Positions 35,150-47,952 of a stretch of DNA of 64,000 nt are shown in pieces; position 1 is the first letter of the stretch, and the number at the start of each line of letters is the position of its first letter. The stretch spans positions 193,501 to 257,500 of the forward strand of contig CM052361.1 in the NCBI GenBank assembly GCA_028551475.1, given 5' to 3'. The stretch is from Casuarina equisetifolia (Eukaryota > Streptophyta > Magnoliopsida > Fagales > Casuarinaceae). The position numbers and the translations under genes are program-made. The notes under the pieces are model-generated. The model had not been told where the DNA came from. It worked only from the letters and a program-made list of their open reading frames with translations, and did no database searches.

Positions 35150-36992
35150 GCCATTTGTGGCTTGTTATGGTGCGGCTGTTCAAGCCATTTGGTTGAAAAA
35201 TCTTATAAAGTTGTTGATTGCCCTTGATTTTATTGAAAGACTCGTTCAATTATATTGTGATAATTCTACTGCTGTGTCATTCATCAATGACAACAGAAAT
35301 ATCAAAGGGGCCAAGCACATAGAGATCAAATTTTTGACAATTAAAGAAAGGGTAAAGAACGGTGAAGTTGCAGTGGAGCACATTGGAACAAATACCATGG
35401 TAGCTAACCCACTTACTAAAGGGTTAAGTCATTCTGTATTGCAAAAGCATGCTGATCGCATGGGTCTTTATTCTTCATTTGATGCCTTTGTTTAGTGGGA
35501 GCTTATGCTCTCCATTTTGATACTTTTGCTCAGTGGGAGCTATTGATGTTTGTTAAACACTTTTGTTCAGTGGGAGCTGATGCCCACTTCATTGTTATGT
35601 ATCATTGTAGCATTTGTTTGTTTATTGTTATGAAACTTTGACTGATGCATGTATATCTTAGTTACCTGTCTATTGTTTAATTTTCATAAACTTGTGAAAC
35701 ACATATGTGCTTATTTAAGACAGGTTATAAAGTCTTAAGGGAGGTGTGACCTTAAACATTTGGCCAGGGCACATTATTGTGGCCATATTATAATGTCTTG
35801 AGCACACAAATTTTATGTACTCGAGTATCCTACACAAGACATTTTATATTCTCTTGGGACGGTTTGTCGATGACGTCTTGTCACCTTGGGGATGTCCTTC
35901 TAGGACGGTTTGTCAATGGCATTTGTCATTTGAAGTGATATTCCCCTATGACGGTTTTGTCAGTGACGCTAGTCATTAGGAGAATGGGACTGATAGGAAG
36001 GTAACACTATATTTCTTTTGTAGTATTATTCGTCCACCACACTACCATATAAGATCTATGTTCGTAAAGTGGAGAACTCTTATGACTATCTTGGGAGTTG
36101 TGTCTCTAAATGGCATAATAACCACTATTATCTTTGAGTTTGAAACTTTATGCGACAAGATCGGCAATAAGTGATGTTTCTAAATTTTCTAGACTATTAT
36201 AAAATATTTTTAAAAATTATTTTCATATATATAAAATCTACTAGTATTATTATTTGTTTTTATGACCATTGCTATAGCCCAAGTGAGAGATTATTGGCTC
36301 ATTGTATGAGTCCATGTAATGTGGGCTTATATCAATGATGCATAAATAATCATTCCCTACCGTGGCGATGCAATATGATTTTATTGGTCCATTTAATTGT
36401 ATAAATATTGTACATATATTCCCCTTTTGCATATATGGTATTGGCTGGTGTGGGCTGTTGTCCATCTAATAGACTTTGATGAGTAAGGCTATTTGTATGG
36501 ATATTTTATTAATAGACTTTCCGTTTATATGTATATTTAATATATTTAATGTTGCTAAAGAGAAATATTTTGAAGATAACAATGAAACATGTTTTATTGT
36601 GTTTAGTCGTGGGAAACTGCCCCTCAAGCCAGTTTCGCCACCTCATCCATCATGCTCCTCTCTCCCATAAAACACTAAGCACACAACTCACTAATAACCC
36701 ACGACTCACACACACCAAGTAACCGTTTATTCACACAGGTAAATAAAAGGGACTTTTACATAGTCATTGTTATCGTCATCTTCCTAACCTTTTCACGCAA
36801 TAACTTTTGGCTATCTCATCGAGCCAGTATTTGAAAAGAATAGAGTGAAAGACTTAGTCCAAAATGACGACGTAAATGAAAAAATACATGTCTTCTAATC
36901 TATTTATGTTATGTATATTAAACTCCTTATTTATCTATGATCAATGCTTAGATTCTATAAAAGAATCTCATTTAAGACGAAATATTTTATCA
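35150..36992 (+). mobile_element. Truncated copia element C (RNase H end, 3' region, LTR)
   Basis: Only the last part of a copia polyprotein remains: the RNase H C-terminus from FVACYGAAVQAIWLK to a stop at 35493-35495, still open. Then a 3' region with repeated AGTGGGAGCT motifs, a purine tract (36280-36290) and the LTR. It is the same family as the element at 44605-49480 and in the same orientation. The start is abrupt, 5' truncated against the leader of the AMMECR1-like exon. Confidence 0.92.
36292..36992 (+). mobile_element. LTR of copia element C
   Basis: Aligned with the LTR at 48749-49480. It starts TATTGGCTC (first TG mutated to TA) after the purine tract and ends ...ATTTTATCA. About 700 bp, decayed. 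Confidence 0.8.
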
Positions 36993-39780
36993 TTTGTAAC
37001 CAACACATGACCGCTCTACCAAAACAATGATTAGGTGACAAAAGAGATACTTCTAAAGAATGGGGAACAGCACAAAAGAAAGGAGACACGAAGTGGGTTT
37101 TGCTCATTGGATTGGGACGTTTTGGCGTTTTCCGTTCTTGACGTGACCAACTACCGAGCCAGGCAAGGTTTGTCAACTACGCCGAGACACCAAAACTCGA
37201 CCTGGAAGGTGGGTGCTACTCATTTTGCTGGCCTGACCCAAAATTATGCAGAAAATAAGTGGTGAAGAAGCCAGTGAACTCAAAGTGCTGACACGAGGCA
37301 AAGGGGGGGAGTAGCTGCCGCTTTTGAGCGAGAGCAGGACCAGAAAACAAGACGGAGCTCTGGTGATTGAAATGCTATAAAAATCATTTAACCACCATAA
37401 AATTTGGACGTTGACGCCGTATTGGAAAGCTAGGCTGGTTGTTCTTTCCTTTTCTTTTCTTTTCTTTTCTATTCATTATTACGGTCATCATCGAATAGCT
37501 GTCACCACTTATAGCGGCGAATCTTCGGAAGCCAATCATGGCATTCATTTGGTTGCGAATAATATATAAACTTGGGGCCATTTGTTTATTCTCAGCGCCC
37601 AAAAAGAAAGAAAGAGTAGCTTCTGTGATGGCTGCAGCAGCTCTCGCCAGGTCCGAAGTCATGATTGTCGTCATAGAATGCCGATAGTGATTGCCGGTTA
37701 GAATCCCAAGTATTCGTTCCTGTTAGGAAATCCGTCGGAGTCGAACAAGAAAGAAAAGTAGAAAAAGGAAGGTAGAGCCGTAATGGTAGCCGTTAATATT
37801 TTCCTTTTGCCTTTTTGTTGCTATGCAATTTTGTTTTAATTGAGTAGAGAATATATATAATTGGTGAGTAGGAGCAACGTCAACATAGCTGGCTGGTGGG
37901 GATGGTAACCCCAAAAGCCACACCTTTGAATCTCTTTCTCATAGCGCCGCTCTAATCAAAAGCTGGAAGTTCCTTTAATCAACACTCAACGCACACCAAA
38001 CGTATAATAAAGCTCTAAATTTCCATCGGAGCTAACCTGGTTGTGGTATCTTCTCTCTCTCCCCCACTTTCTCTCTTTCATGCTGTGAAAAATGTTACAT
38101 ACAAAGATTTCCCGTACACGATACAGGGAAATAAACCCCCTTCAACTTGCAGAACCAGACATGAGACAACAATTATACTGCTTTACAGCCCACACATCTC
38201 TAAATTGTGTCGAATTAAACATTTCTCTCTCTCTCTGTCTTTGTTAATATATTTTTTTTCTTCGCTTCTTCAAAATTTCTCCTCTCGCTTGTGTGGATTT
38301 GCTGTCTATTTGAAACCTCTAAACGATTGTTCTTTTCTATGCTCAGAAAACCTTTTTTTTTTTCCTTCGTTTTTGTCTCTTTTGAGTTGTGGGATTTGTT
38401 ATATATTACTATATTTCGATGATTGAATTGGGGTGATTTGGTAGAGGCGGCAGGGGAGTGAGTGCTTGGGTGTATGTAATAAAACCCAGAAAGTGTTGTC
38501 GGCGCATGGTTACTTTCTGTCGGCATTGTCTGTATCCAACGATGATACAGTGAGAGAGAGAGAGAGAAAGCGTGAGCGACTGAGCGAGTGAGTGAGAGCA
38601 TTTCCAATTCATATATTCCAAAGTACGACATCGAAGTTCAATACATATGTAGAGAGGCTTCTGGGGCTTTTAGTACCACTGCTCGGAGAGCAGTCACCAT
38701 CTTTATCATCACCTGCGGAAGAAGCATACTGATTTAGACCTGGGGCCGCCTGCCTCATGCTTTCTCTCTCTACCAATTGGAACTTCAAGGTGTGGTCGTG
38801 ATTGCCACTGGGTTTCATTGCTTCTAATGCCTCAAAATTCCTTTTCATTCTTTGATTTGGTGGAATACTTGGGCTATTTCCTTGATTTGATAGCTAGCAT
38901 TTGCACTGTTAAACAAGGATCCAGTTTCAATGGGGGAATGTGCATGAATATTGGTATGGGTGGTAGTGGTTATGGAAGATTATTTCTTTTTATCATTGGC
39001 AAATGAAGATGCTGTTCTTAGAGATCTGGCTACATAACTTCACTGGAAATACAGTTCTTCATCCATTTCCATTTGTGCATCAATTTTTAGTGGCCCAAAT
39101 TCTGCTGGAATTGGAACAAGTATGACTAGTTGGTCTAACTTTTGAGTCAATGCAGTTATATGCATTTCCGAATCGAATTCAAAGATTGCAGTTAAAGGGT
39201 CTGTTGTTTATCGAATTTAGCCTTGTTACCATAGCCTTCTTACTATATCTGGATCGAACTGTTATTGTGGACTTATTTTTGGACAGGTTAGTTGTCATTA
39301 GTCATCTTGTCATATTGTTCTCTTTTATTAGGCATTTGATGTAAATGCATGCTTTCGGCTCTTTATCAGGTTCTTTGCCTTTTTCTTGGTAAAGGTAATT
39401 AAACTTCCATTCGTGATATACTTATTCTGATTACTGTTTCGTGTCTGTTTTACTTCCGAACTTAAGATTTTCTAAGAGATTAGCCATATATGGTTCTGAG
39501 CAATTTATCCACTCTTGTTTCCCTGCTAACATTTGCTGCTGAACTTGCTTCGACTTCCATTTGCATACGAAGTCTGACAAACCTGAATGTTGCTCGCTTT
39601 CCTGTATACTTCCTTCCCCGCGCCCCCCTCCCCCCCGTCCTCTTCTCTTTCGGCAGAACTTCTTTTCCTAGTAGATTATGATTGTTTTGCTTGTGCCATC
39701 TTTTGCTTTTCAGGTTCAATGTGCAGTAAATTATATCCTCGTAATACTCTGCAGCATAGCTGAACTGGTTCCCATACCAG
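36993..39780. promoter_or_regulatory. Upstream region and leader of the kinase gene
   Basis: Contains a TTTTC microsatellite (about 37443-37470), a TATATATAA element near 37851-37860 and a CT-rich leader-like stretch (about 38040-38400). A splice acceptor (CTTTTCAG at 39706-39713) lies shortly before the start codon. These suggest a transcript starting near 38 kb with an intron in the 5' UTR. A GA repeat lies near 38550-38567. The transcription start is inferred, not seen. Confidence 0.45.
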
Positions 39781-42470
39781 ATGTCAGGGCATCTTGCAGC
39801 AATAGTAGGAGGTGCTGCAGGGGCCGTGGCATTGGTGGGGATAGTTATCTTCTTCATATGGTTGTGCTATTCTCATAAAAGAAGTGTTTCAAGAACTTCT
39901 GAGACAGGGTCCTCTGAGCCATCCGTTCAAGGTAAGATGATAGTATACATGTATTCACATATATCTTGGAGGTTTTCAAAAGAGAAATATACTCAACATA
40001 ATTGCTTTGAACAACCTGCAGTGGGAAGGCATGGTGGGATTGAGTTGTCATTACGAGAAACAAGGCGTTTTGAGATGGAGGAGTTATCTCTTGCCACAAA
40101 AAATTTCAGTGATAAAAACCTAATCGGTGCAGGAAAGTTTGGAGAGGTCTATAAGGGATTATTGCTTAATGATGGGATGCTTGTGGCAATCAAGAAGCGA
40201 CCTGGACCACCTAGCCAACAATTTATTGACGAGGTAATAAGAACTTTCCTCCCATAGTTCTAAACTCGATCATTTAAGATTTACAAGATTTCAACTCTGT
40301 TTACTGAAAAGAAAAGAAAAGGAAGGTTTAAAAAGAATGATGCAGCTAGAAGGAAGAAGAAGCAAAATAGTGGTGAAAGGTGGGAGTTGATAAAATAAGT
40401 TCTGAAGTAGATGGCCATGTAATTTTCTTCCGAATCTGAAGTCTTCACGATAATATTTACTTGAGATGGGGTCATAAATAGTGGTGTTCTCCCTTTCCTG
40501 TTTTTGTTTTTGTTACCCCATAGTATCTTGGACCACCATGACAAGTCATGATCTGGATTGCCTCTATCTTTTTCTATTTGGTCGCTTCAAACACTGGCAT
40601 GCAAATCCAATGCTTCTTATCCCCTCATTTTCCTTTCTGTGTTTTTGTGTTACAAAGTGTCAAATTTTTAGGATCTTTCCGTGGTTGATCTAACAGGGCT
40701 TACTTCAACTACCAGGTACTCTACCTTTCTCCAATTCGCCATCGGAATCTCGTGACTCTCTTGGGCTATTGCCAGGAAAATAACCAGCAGTTTCTCATAT
40801 ACGAATATATACCTAATGGAAGTGTCTCCAGTCACTTGTACGGTAACTCTCTATCCAGTCCTTATGTATGCTTTTATTTAGCTCAGTGATCTTAGGAGGT
40901 ATCTCAACTGATCTTTTCTGCACTTCTCATCCATAGGTGTTACATTAAATTTCACCCAATTTTGCAGCAAAATAATGTGTGGATAAAATATTGAATCATT
41001 ATAAAGTTTCTTCTGCAGCTTACTATATACTTATTTGATTCTGATGCATATTAAAATGTGAATTGCCTTTGCAGGCACCAGTCAACATTCCTATGAAAAG
41101 TTAGATTTCAAACATAGAGTTTCAATAGCTCTAGGTGCAGCTAAAAGTGATCCTCTGCAAAATCAGTGAGCATTTGTGGCTTTCCTGGTATCAGTTTTTC
41201 TTTTCTTTATATAAAAATATCCAAATATCGATATGGATCCAACAGAATTCTTTTGTAAGCTACTGTCATACTTCCAGTTTTCTAAATATTCCTCCTTTAT
41301 TTACGAAAGGCTTGAAGCACTGCTACCTGAGTCATTTGAATCTCATTCGTTGTATCCATTTTCAGGTTTGGCTTATCTTCACTCTCAAAGTCCCCGCTTG
41401 ATACATAAGGATTTCAAGACAGCCAATGTTCTTGTTGATGAAAATTTTATAGCTAAGGTTGCAGATGCTGGGCTTCGTAATTTCCTTGGAAGAGTTGATA
41501 TAGCAGGCCCATCTTCTCAAGTGACAGCGGATGAGATATTCCTTGCCCCGGAGTATTACTTATTAGTTTCCATTTGTGTGGTTTTTTTTTTTTTTTAATA
41601 ACCTTTCTGGAGTGTGCATCCCTGGCTGCTGGGCTACTCCTGGGATTAACTTTTTGATTTCCCATGTTGCTTATAATATGTGGATGATGCACTGATGATT
41701 ATTAACACTGTCCACTTATGCAGAGTACAAGAGTTCAGACAATTTTCTGAAAAAAGTGATGTGTATAGTTTTGGGGTATTCCTCCTGGAGTTAGTAAGCG
41801 GGCATGAAGCAACAGAACCACCTTCTTTTGATGCCAACCAGAACCTGGTTGAATGGGTATGACATTGTCTTCGTTCAATATTCATGCTGTTTTCATCTGC
41901 TGTGTCACTAAACTTATGCAATGTAAAAGCTTGTATAAGCATTTTTAGGTTGTTTTTGACAATCTGGTGATAAAGGTGTTTGTTGGTGCTTACTGCAGAG
42001 ATCATAAATGACAATATACAAAATAAAAATGTGAAAACACATATGTACATCTGCTTCTCTGTGTATGTGTGTATGTGTGTTTATAGCAATTAAGATTTTA
42101 AGAGATCTCTTCTTGCTTAAAAGCAGCTTAAGTGCTGCAAATGGGTAACGAATGCAGCAGCTTTTGATGTTACCTGATCTTCTGGGTTGTATTTCCTCTT
42201 GTAAAGGTGCAAAATAATCAGGATTATAGCAAGTTTTCCCACATCATTGACCCAAGATTGGAGAATACCTTTACAGCTGAAGGTATGGAGGAGGTTATAC
42301 AACTGATGGTTCGTTGTTTGGAACCTTCAAGTGAGCGGCGACCTGCCATGAGCTATGTGGTTATGGAACTTGATCGAATATTTGAGAAAGAGGTGAACTT
42401 GACAACCATCATGGGGGAAGGAACCCCAACAGTGACACTCGGAAGCCAGTTATTTAGAGCTGCAAAATAG
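39781..42470 (+). CDS. Membrane-anchored receptor-like protein kinase without ectodomain
   Basis: Exons: 39781-39931, 40022-40233, 40716-40842, 41075-41146, 41366-41552, 41724-41856, 42207-42470, giving 381 residues with consistent phases. A short N-terminus is followed by one membrane helix (about residues 7-30) and a Ser/Thr-type kinase domain: glycine loop IGAGKFGEVYKG (85-96), ATP lysine K108, catalytic loop HKDFKTANVL (201-210), metal-binding D221 in DAG instead of DFG, and RVQEFRQFSEKSDVYSFGVFLLELV. The C-terminus ends GTPTVTLGSQLF. There is almost no extracellular part, so it probably acts with a partner receptor at the plasma membrane. HKD and DAG replace HRD and DFG, a pattern I recall as shared by this subfamily, so activity may be weak. 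At the exon 4/5 junction AAAA|GTGATC changes an expected Gly to Ser188. Substrate unknown. Confidence 0.9.
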
Positions 42471-43270
42471 AAGATATTTCTTTCCCATTATGTTTGAGTG
42501 TGATATTTGTGAAATAGTGCTTTACTTTCCATTTTTTATTTATTTTATGAAATATGAGAGGAGAAGAAATTCAGCTGTTTGATAAGTGTATAAAGAACAG
42601 CTGTGTCATTTTTTAATTTCTTTTCATAAAAGTATGAGCAGCCTTATTGTAAACAATTATTTTTGTTAATACAATATTGAAGTTTGGGGTTGGTGTAATT
42701 TTTTGGGGGTGTTTCGATTACTTTTTATGCTTTAATTTTCCATAATGCTGATTCCTTGAGGAGAGAAGAAAATACAGGAAGAAAGGTAGGATCCGAGCGC
42801 ACAATTTTATCCCCTATCAAGAGCAAGAAAATTGCATGTCGATCTTGTGTTTACAGGGCAAAGTGATTCACTGGCAACGGAACTGCTATTGTAAAATGTA
42901 GAATTGGATCAGGGAGTTTTTGTTTTGGATCAAAGTTGTCATCTTTGAGCCTTGCTAATGAGGGATGGTTAAGTATTTATCTTGCATTGGGTGTATTGCT
43001 TAGACAGTCTGATGATATTGTACGGGGTTGGAATAGGAGAACCGTGTCAGATCTGTTGATTCTTTGCATCCTTCTTCTCAGTTCGTTTTCTCGCATAACA
43101 AGATACCGATACGGAATACGTTGACTGCGGGAGTCGATGCTCCACGCTTACCTGTTCAATCTTGGTCATTACGCAAAGCTCCGTTTGATTCCACCTATGC
43201 CGTGTCTTCATTAGAATTCATCGGAGTTCATAGGTAGAATCCTTTTCGGAAAGTAGGAAATACAAACAAG
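42471..43270. other. Intergenic region between the kinase and UPF0496 genes
   Basis: Kinase 3' UTR followed by the short UPF0496 upstream region. No further gene is supported. Confidence 0.6.
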
Positions 43271-44515
43271 ATGCTGCACTGCCTCTCCCGTAAATCATCA
43301 TCAGCAACTTCGCCGGTAGCACAGCATCCTCCTCCTCCCCGTCCTCAAGGTAACCCCAGAAAATTATCTTCTTTACCTTTGCAGAGCTCAGGGGCTTTAC
43401 TTATTGCACGTCGCCTGTTTGTGTTAATGTGCCAATCGTTTTTTTCTTCTTCTTCTCTGTTGGCTGCAGGGGATTCGACGGAAAACACACCCAGATCGAG
43501 CGCTCAAGCCTCACCTGCCGTCAACCTCACTCAGGAATACGCCCTCACTGTGCAATCGAATTCCTACAACGAGATATGGTCGACAATCCACACCAACATC
43601 AGCGACCATAATGAAGAGACGCACCAGGTAGTGCTGGCGCAGTTGCTTTACCCCGATCGAGAATGCGTGGAAGACGCCCTACGTGACGCCAAATCTAACA
43701 CTCTCACCTCTCTTGTCAGAGCCTACTTCGAGCACAGCGAGAGCGCCACCCATCTCTTCCTTCTCCTCCAGCACAGCATCCGTAATGCGCGCCTCCTCTA
43801 CGACCCCCTTCACGCCCTCCTCGACGTCCTTCTCATCGACTCTGAATCTAACTCCCGCTCTTCCCTTCTTAGCCAATCCCAATGTGATCGCGCCTTCGAC
43901 CTCTTCCTTCAGTTCGATAGCCTCGACAACCCTTTCCCATCTCCCCATTCCCACAACTTCAACGACATGCGCCGCTGCTTCTCACAGCTCAAGGAACAGC
44001 TCGACTCCCGCCTCCGCAAGTCTCGCTCTCGGCTCCGCATCCTCCGTCGCGTCACCATGTTCTCCTCACTTTGTTTCGTTTGCACCGCTGTCGGTGGTGC
44101 TGTTAATGCCGCTGTTCACACCCTTGTTGCTCTCTTTGCCGGAACCTTCTGCACCGCCTCCCTTCCCCCATCGCACAAGTTTACTCAAAAAGAAGCTGCC
44201 CGTATTGCACAACTGGATGCTGCCCTTAGGGGTACTTATGTCCTGAACAACGAGCTCGACACCATTGACCGCCTTGGTGCCCGTCTGCACAATGCCGTTG
44301 ACAATGACAAATTCCTCATTCGTCTTGGATTGGACAGGGGCAGGGAAAACCATCCCATCATGGAGGTGATCAAGCAGTTCCGCAGAAACCATCTTAATTT
44401 CCTGCAGTTGCTTCAAGACCTTGAGGAACATCTATGCCTGGCCTTTAATACTGTCAATAGGGCCAGAGCTCTGCTCCTGCATGAGGTCTCTCTTCATCAA
44501 TCTGGTAATTCCTGA
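43271..44515 (+). CDS. UPF0496 family protein (At3g19330-like)
   Basis: Two exons, 43271-43349 and 43470-44515, give 374 residues: MLHCLSRKSSS, then after splicing GDSTENTPRSS, VNLTQEYALTVQSNSYNEIW, a long helical region, a hydrophobic pair of segments (MFSSLCFVCTAVGGAVNAAV and HTLVALFAGTFC, a likely membrane hairpin) and a helical C-terminus ending LHQSGNS. UPF0496 proteins are plant-specific, with no established biochemical role. The 120-bp intron has GT-AG ends and is open in frame, so the unspliced transcript reads as 414 residues. Family similarity across the junction favours the spliced form. Codon usage is C/G-rich compared with the surroundings. Confidence 0.88.
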   Translation: MLHCLSRKSSSATSPVAQHPPPPRPQGNPRKLSSLPLQSSGALLIARRLFVLMCQSFFSSSSLLAAGDSTENTPRSSAQASPAVNLTQEYALTVQSNSYNEIWSTIHTNISDHNEETHQVVLAQLLYPDRECVEDALRDAKSNTLTSLVRAYFEHSESATHLFLLLQHSIRNARLLYDPLHALLDVLLIDSESNSRSSLLSQSQCDRAFDLFLQFDSLDNPFPSPHSHNFNDMRRCFSQLKEQLDSRLRKSRSRLRILRRVTMFSSLCFVCTAVGGAVNAAVHTLVALFAGTFCTASLPPSHKFTQKEAARIAQLDAALRGTYVLNNELDTIDRLGARLHNAVDNDKFLIRLGLDRGRENHPIMEVIKQFRRNHLNFLQLLQDLEEHLCLAFNTVNRARALLLHEVSLHQSGNS

Positions 44516-44579
44516 ACGTATTTTCCTTTTTTATCCTCATTTTTATTATGTATTTAACTCTGTTGAAAAGTAGCACGTC

Positions 44580-44603
44580 AACACTGTCCACTTATGCAGA
44601 GTA
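44580..44603 (+). repeat. 24-nt copy of kinase intron 5/exon 6 junction
   Basis: These 24 bases are identical to 41704-41727, which span the acceptor of kinase exon 6. They lie between the UPF0496 3' flank and the truncated start of copia element D. Confidence 0.9.
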
Positions 44604-44604
44604 A

Positions 44605-47600
44605 ATGGCTGTTGGGGTCAAGCCAGATGAGATCGTATGTTTTTATTGTAGGGCAAAGGGGCATAAGAAACCTGATTGTCCCAGGCTCAAGAAGAGCAAG
44701 GGAAAGCGCCCAGATGGAGGTAATTACTCTTTAGCTTATGTTTGTGAGTCTCATATGGTAGAAACACCCTGTAGTTCTTGGTGGTTAGATACAGGTGTCA
44801 CTAACCATATAACATTTACCATTCAGGGATTCGTAAACCAAAGGAGGCCAAGTCAGGATAAGAAGTATCTTTTTATGAGGAATAATGTGAAGGTTGATGT
44901 GGAGTTCGTTGGAGATGTCACCTTGCTTTTAGAGACTGGTTTTGGGATGACTTTATATAATACCTTTTATGTACCGTCCTTCAGACGGAATCTAGTTTCA
45001 GTTTCTTTGTTGGACAAATTAGGATATTCTTTTGAAGTTAAGAACTCCATTATTAATGTATGTTTTGATTCGAACCTTATTGGTTGTTGCACTTTGAATC
45101 ATAGTTTATATAAGATTTGTTTATCCCCACATGAGATCTATGTTACAATGAATGATGAACATAATGTTCCTAAGAGGGTGATGTCTAAAGAGCAATCATA
45201 TACATTATGGCATAAGAGACTCTGCCACATTTCAAAAGAGAGAATACAAGGTTGATAAAAGTAAGCATTTTGCCCACTCTTAATGAGGATTTGGAAACTT
45301 GTGTGGATTGTTGTAGAGGTAATTCAACTAAGACAAAGAAGAAGACTGCAGTTCACTGTTATGATTTGTTGGGTGTGATACACACTGATATAAGTGGTCC
45401 ATATAGACCAATACTACAAGGTGATGTTTATTTCATTACCTTTATAGATGATTTCTCACGTTATGAATATGTGTATTTGATCAAAGAGAAGTTAAAGTCC
45501 TTTGAGAAGTTTAAGGAATTTAAGGTTGAAGTTGAGAAACAGTTGGGAAAGAGTATAAAGATTGTGAGATCTGATCGAGGTGGAGAATACTATGGGAGAC
45601 ATGGTGACACAGGACAGCATAAGGGACCATTTGCTCAGTATTTATAAGATTCTGGCATAATAACTCAATTCACTATGCCAGGGAGCCTAGAACATAATGG
45701 TTTCGCTGAAAGGTGAAATAGAACTTTGATGGATATGGTTAGAAACATGATGAGTGGGAGTAATATACCCCAATTTCTATGGGGAGAAGCCTTAAAGACT
45801 TCTATGTATATTTTTAATCGTGTTCCTACTAAAGCAGTTCAGTTGACTCTATTTGAGTTATTTAAGGGACGCAAACCTAGTTTAAACCATATTAAAGTTT
45901 AGGGATGCCCAGCGGAGGTGAAACTGTATAATCTGACTCTGGGAAAGTTAGATCCACGAACCACTAGATGTTATTTTGTGTCCTACCCAAAGCACTCCAA
46001 GGGCTATCGATTCTATAACCCTGGTGGAGGTCCTAGAATTGTGGATTCGCAAACAGCTAAGTTCTTAGAGCTTGATGTTACAGAGAAAGCTGAATGTTCA
46101 CAAACCTTAGAGAGCGGAGGCATTACCTATGTGGGTGTTGAAGCTGATCCTTTTACTTCATTGAGCATGCAACCTGTTGAACTAGTTCTAGTACATTCAG
46201 ATGTGCAAGAAAATGATACTAATGAAGTTCCAGTTGTAGAAATGCAAGCTCAAGATCAAAATATTGTAGCTCCACCAGTTCGGAGATCTATTAGAGAGAG
46301 GAGATCAGCTATCCACCCTGACTATGAGGTATATCTTGGTGAAAATGATTATGACATTAGGATTACACAGGATCCAATGACCTACTCTGAGGCTATTTCA
46401 AGTCCATAATCAGAATTTTGGTTAAATGCTATGAAAGATGAAATGCAATCCATGAAGCATAATGAAGTTTGGGATTTAGTTGAGCCACCTGAAGGATGCA
46501 AGCCTGTTGGTTGCAAATGGATGTTTAAAACAAAGAAAGATTCCACTGAAAAGATAGATAGATTCAAGGCCAGATTAGTTGCTAAGGGATTCACACAGAA
46601 AGATGGAGTTGATTATGATGAGACTTTTTCGCCAGTATCCTCTAAAGACTGATTTAGGATTGTTATGCACTAGTGGCTCATTTTGATATGGAACTGCACC
46701 AAATGGATGTTAAGACTGCCTTTTTAAATGGAGTCTTGGATAAAGAAGTATATATGGAACAACCTGAGGGTTTTGTGAAACATAATGCTAGTAAGTTTGT
46801 TTGTAAGCTAAAGAAATCTATTTATGACCTTAAGCAAGCCTCGAGGCAATGGTACTTGAAATTTGATAGCTTTATCACTTCATGTGGTTTTGATAAGAAC
46901 TTAATGGATCGTTGCATATATACCAAGTTTAGCGGGAGTACCCCAATTTTGTTAATTCTTTTTGTCAATGACATATTATTGGCATGCAAAGATATGAGGT
47001 TACTTCGAGAAACTAAGACATTATTGTCTTCTCAGTTTGATATGAAAGACCTTGGTGAAGCTTCTTTTGTTCTCGGGATTGAGATCCATAGAGATCGTTC
47101 ACATTGATTGTTAGGTCTTTCTCAGAGGGCATATATTGATCGAGTATTAGCAAGGTTTAACATGCAAGATTGTAAACTTGGAAGTGCACCAATACTTAGA
47201 AGTGACAAGCTGAATAAATTACAATGCCCTTAAAGTGAAGCTGATAAGGAAACTATGAAGAAAATATCATATGTCAGTGCAGTAGGTAGCTTCATGTATG
47301 CACAGGTTTGTACCAGACCTGATATTGCTTTTGCCACTAAAGTTCTTGGTAGATTTCAATCTAACCCTGGTCATGATCATTGGGTTGCTGCCAAGAAGGT
47401 TATGAAATACCTGAAAGGAACAAGGAATTATATGTTGACTTATAGACATGTGGATGATTTAGAGTTTGTTGGGTATTCAAATGCATATTTTACAAGCGAT
47501 AAGGATGATTTGAAATCCACATCAAGTTATGTTTTCATTATGGCAGGTAGAGCAGTGTCATGGAAAAGCATTAAACAGACATTGATTACATCCTCCACCA

Positions 47601-47952
47601 TGCATGCAGAGTTTGTGGCTTGTTATGGTGTAGCTGTTCAAGCCATTTGGTTGAAAAATCTTATAAAGTTGTTGACTGCCCTTGATTTTATTGAAAGGCC
47701 CGTTCAATTATATTATGATAATTCTGTTATTATGTCATTCATCAACGACAATAGAAATATCAAAGGGGCCAAGACATAGAGATCAAATTTTTGACAATTA
47801 AAGAGAGGGTAAAGAACGGTGAAGTTGCAGTGGAGCACATTGGAACAAATGCCATGGTAGCTGACCCACTTACTAAAGGGTTAAGTCCTTCTATATTGCA
47901 AAAGCACGTTGATCGCATGGGTCTTTATTCTTCATTTGATGCCTTTGTTTAG
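44605..47952 (+). pseudogene. Ty1/copia polyprotein remnant, element D
   Basis: Order of domains: CCHC zinc knuckle (CFYCRAKGHKKPDC), protease (WWLDTGVTNHI), GAG-pre-integrase (LWHKRLCHISKERIQG), integrase (HTDISGPY, FIDDFSRYEYVY, VRSDRGGEY), reverse transcriptase ([27 protein letters not shown] in place of the usual YVDD box) and RNase H (KSTSSYVF, HAEFVACYG) to a stop at 47950-47952. The frame is broken many times, for example stops at 45253-45255 and 45645-45647 and a frame loss after 47775. The gag N-terminus, primer binding site and 5' LTR are missing. This is a 5'-truncated, dead copy related to element C. Confidence 0.93.

Noticed and set aside
43679..44431. Long frames on other strands and frames over the UPF0496 gene
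   Set aside because: Shadows of a GC-rich coding exon; only the 43271-44515 frame matches a known family.
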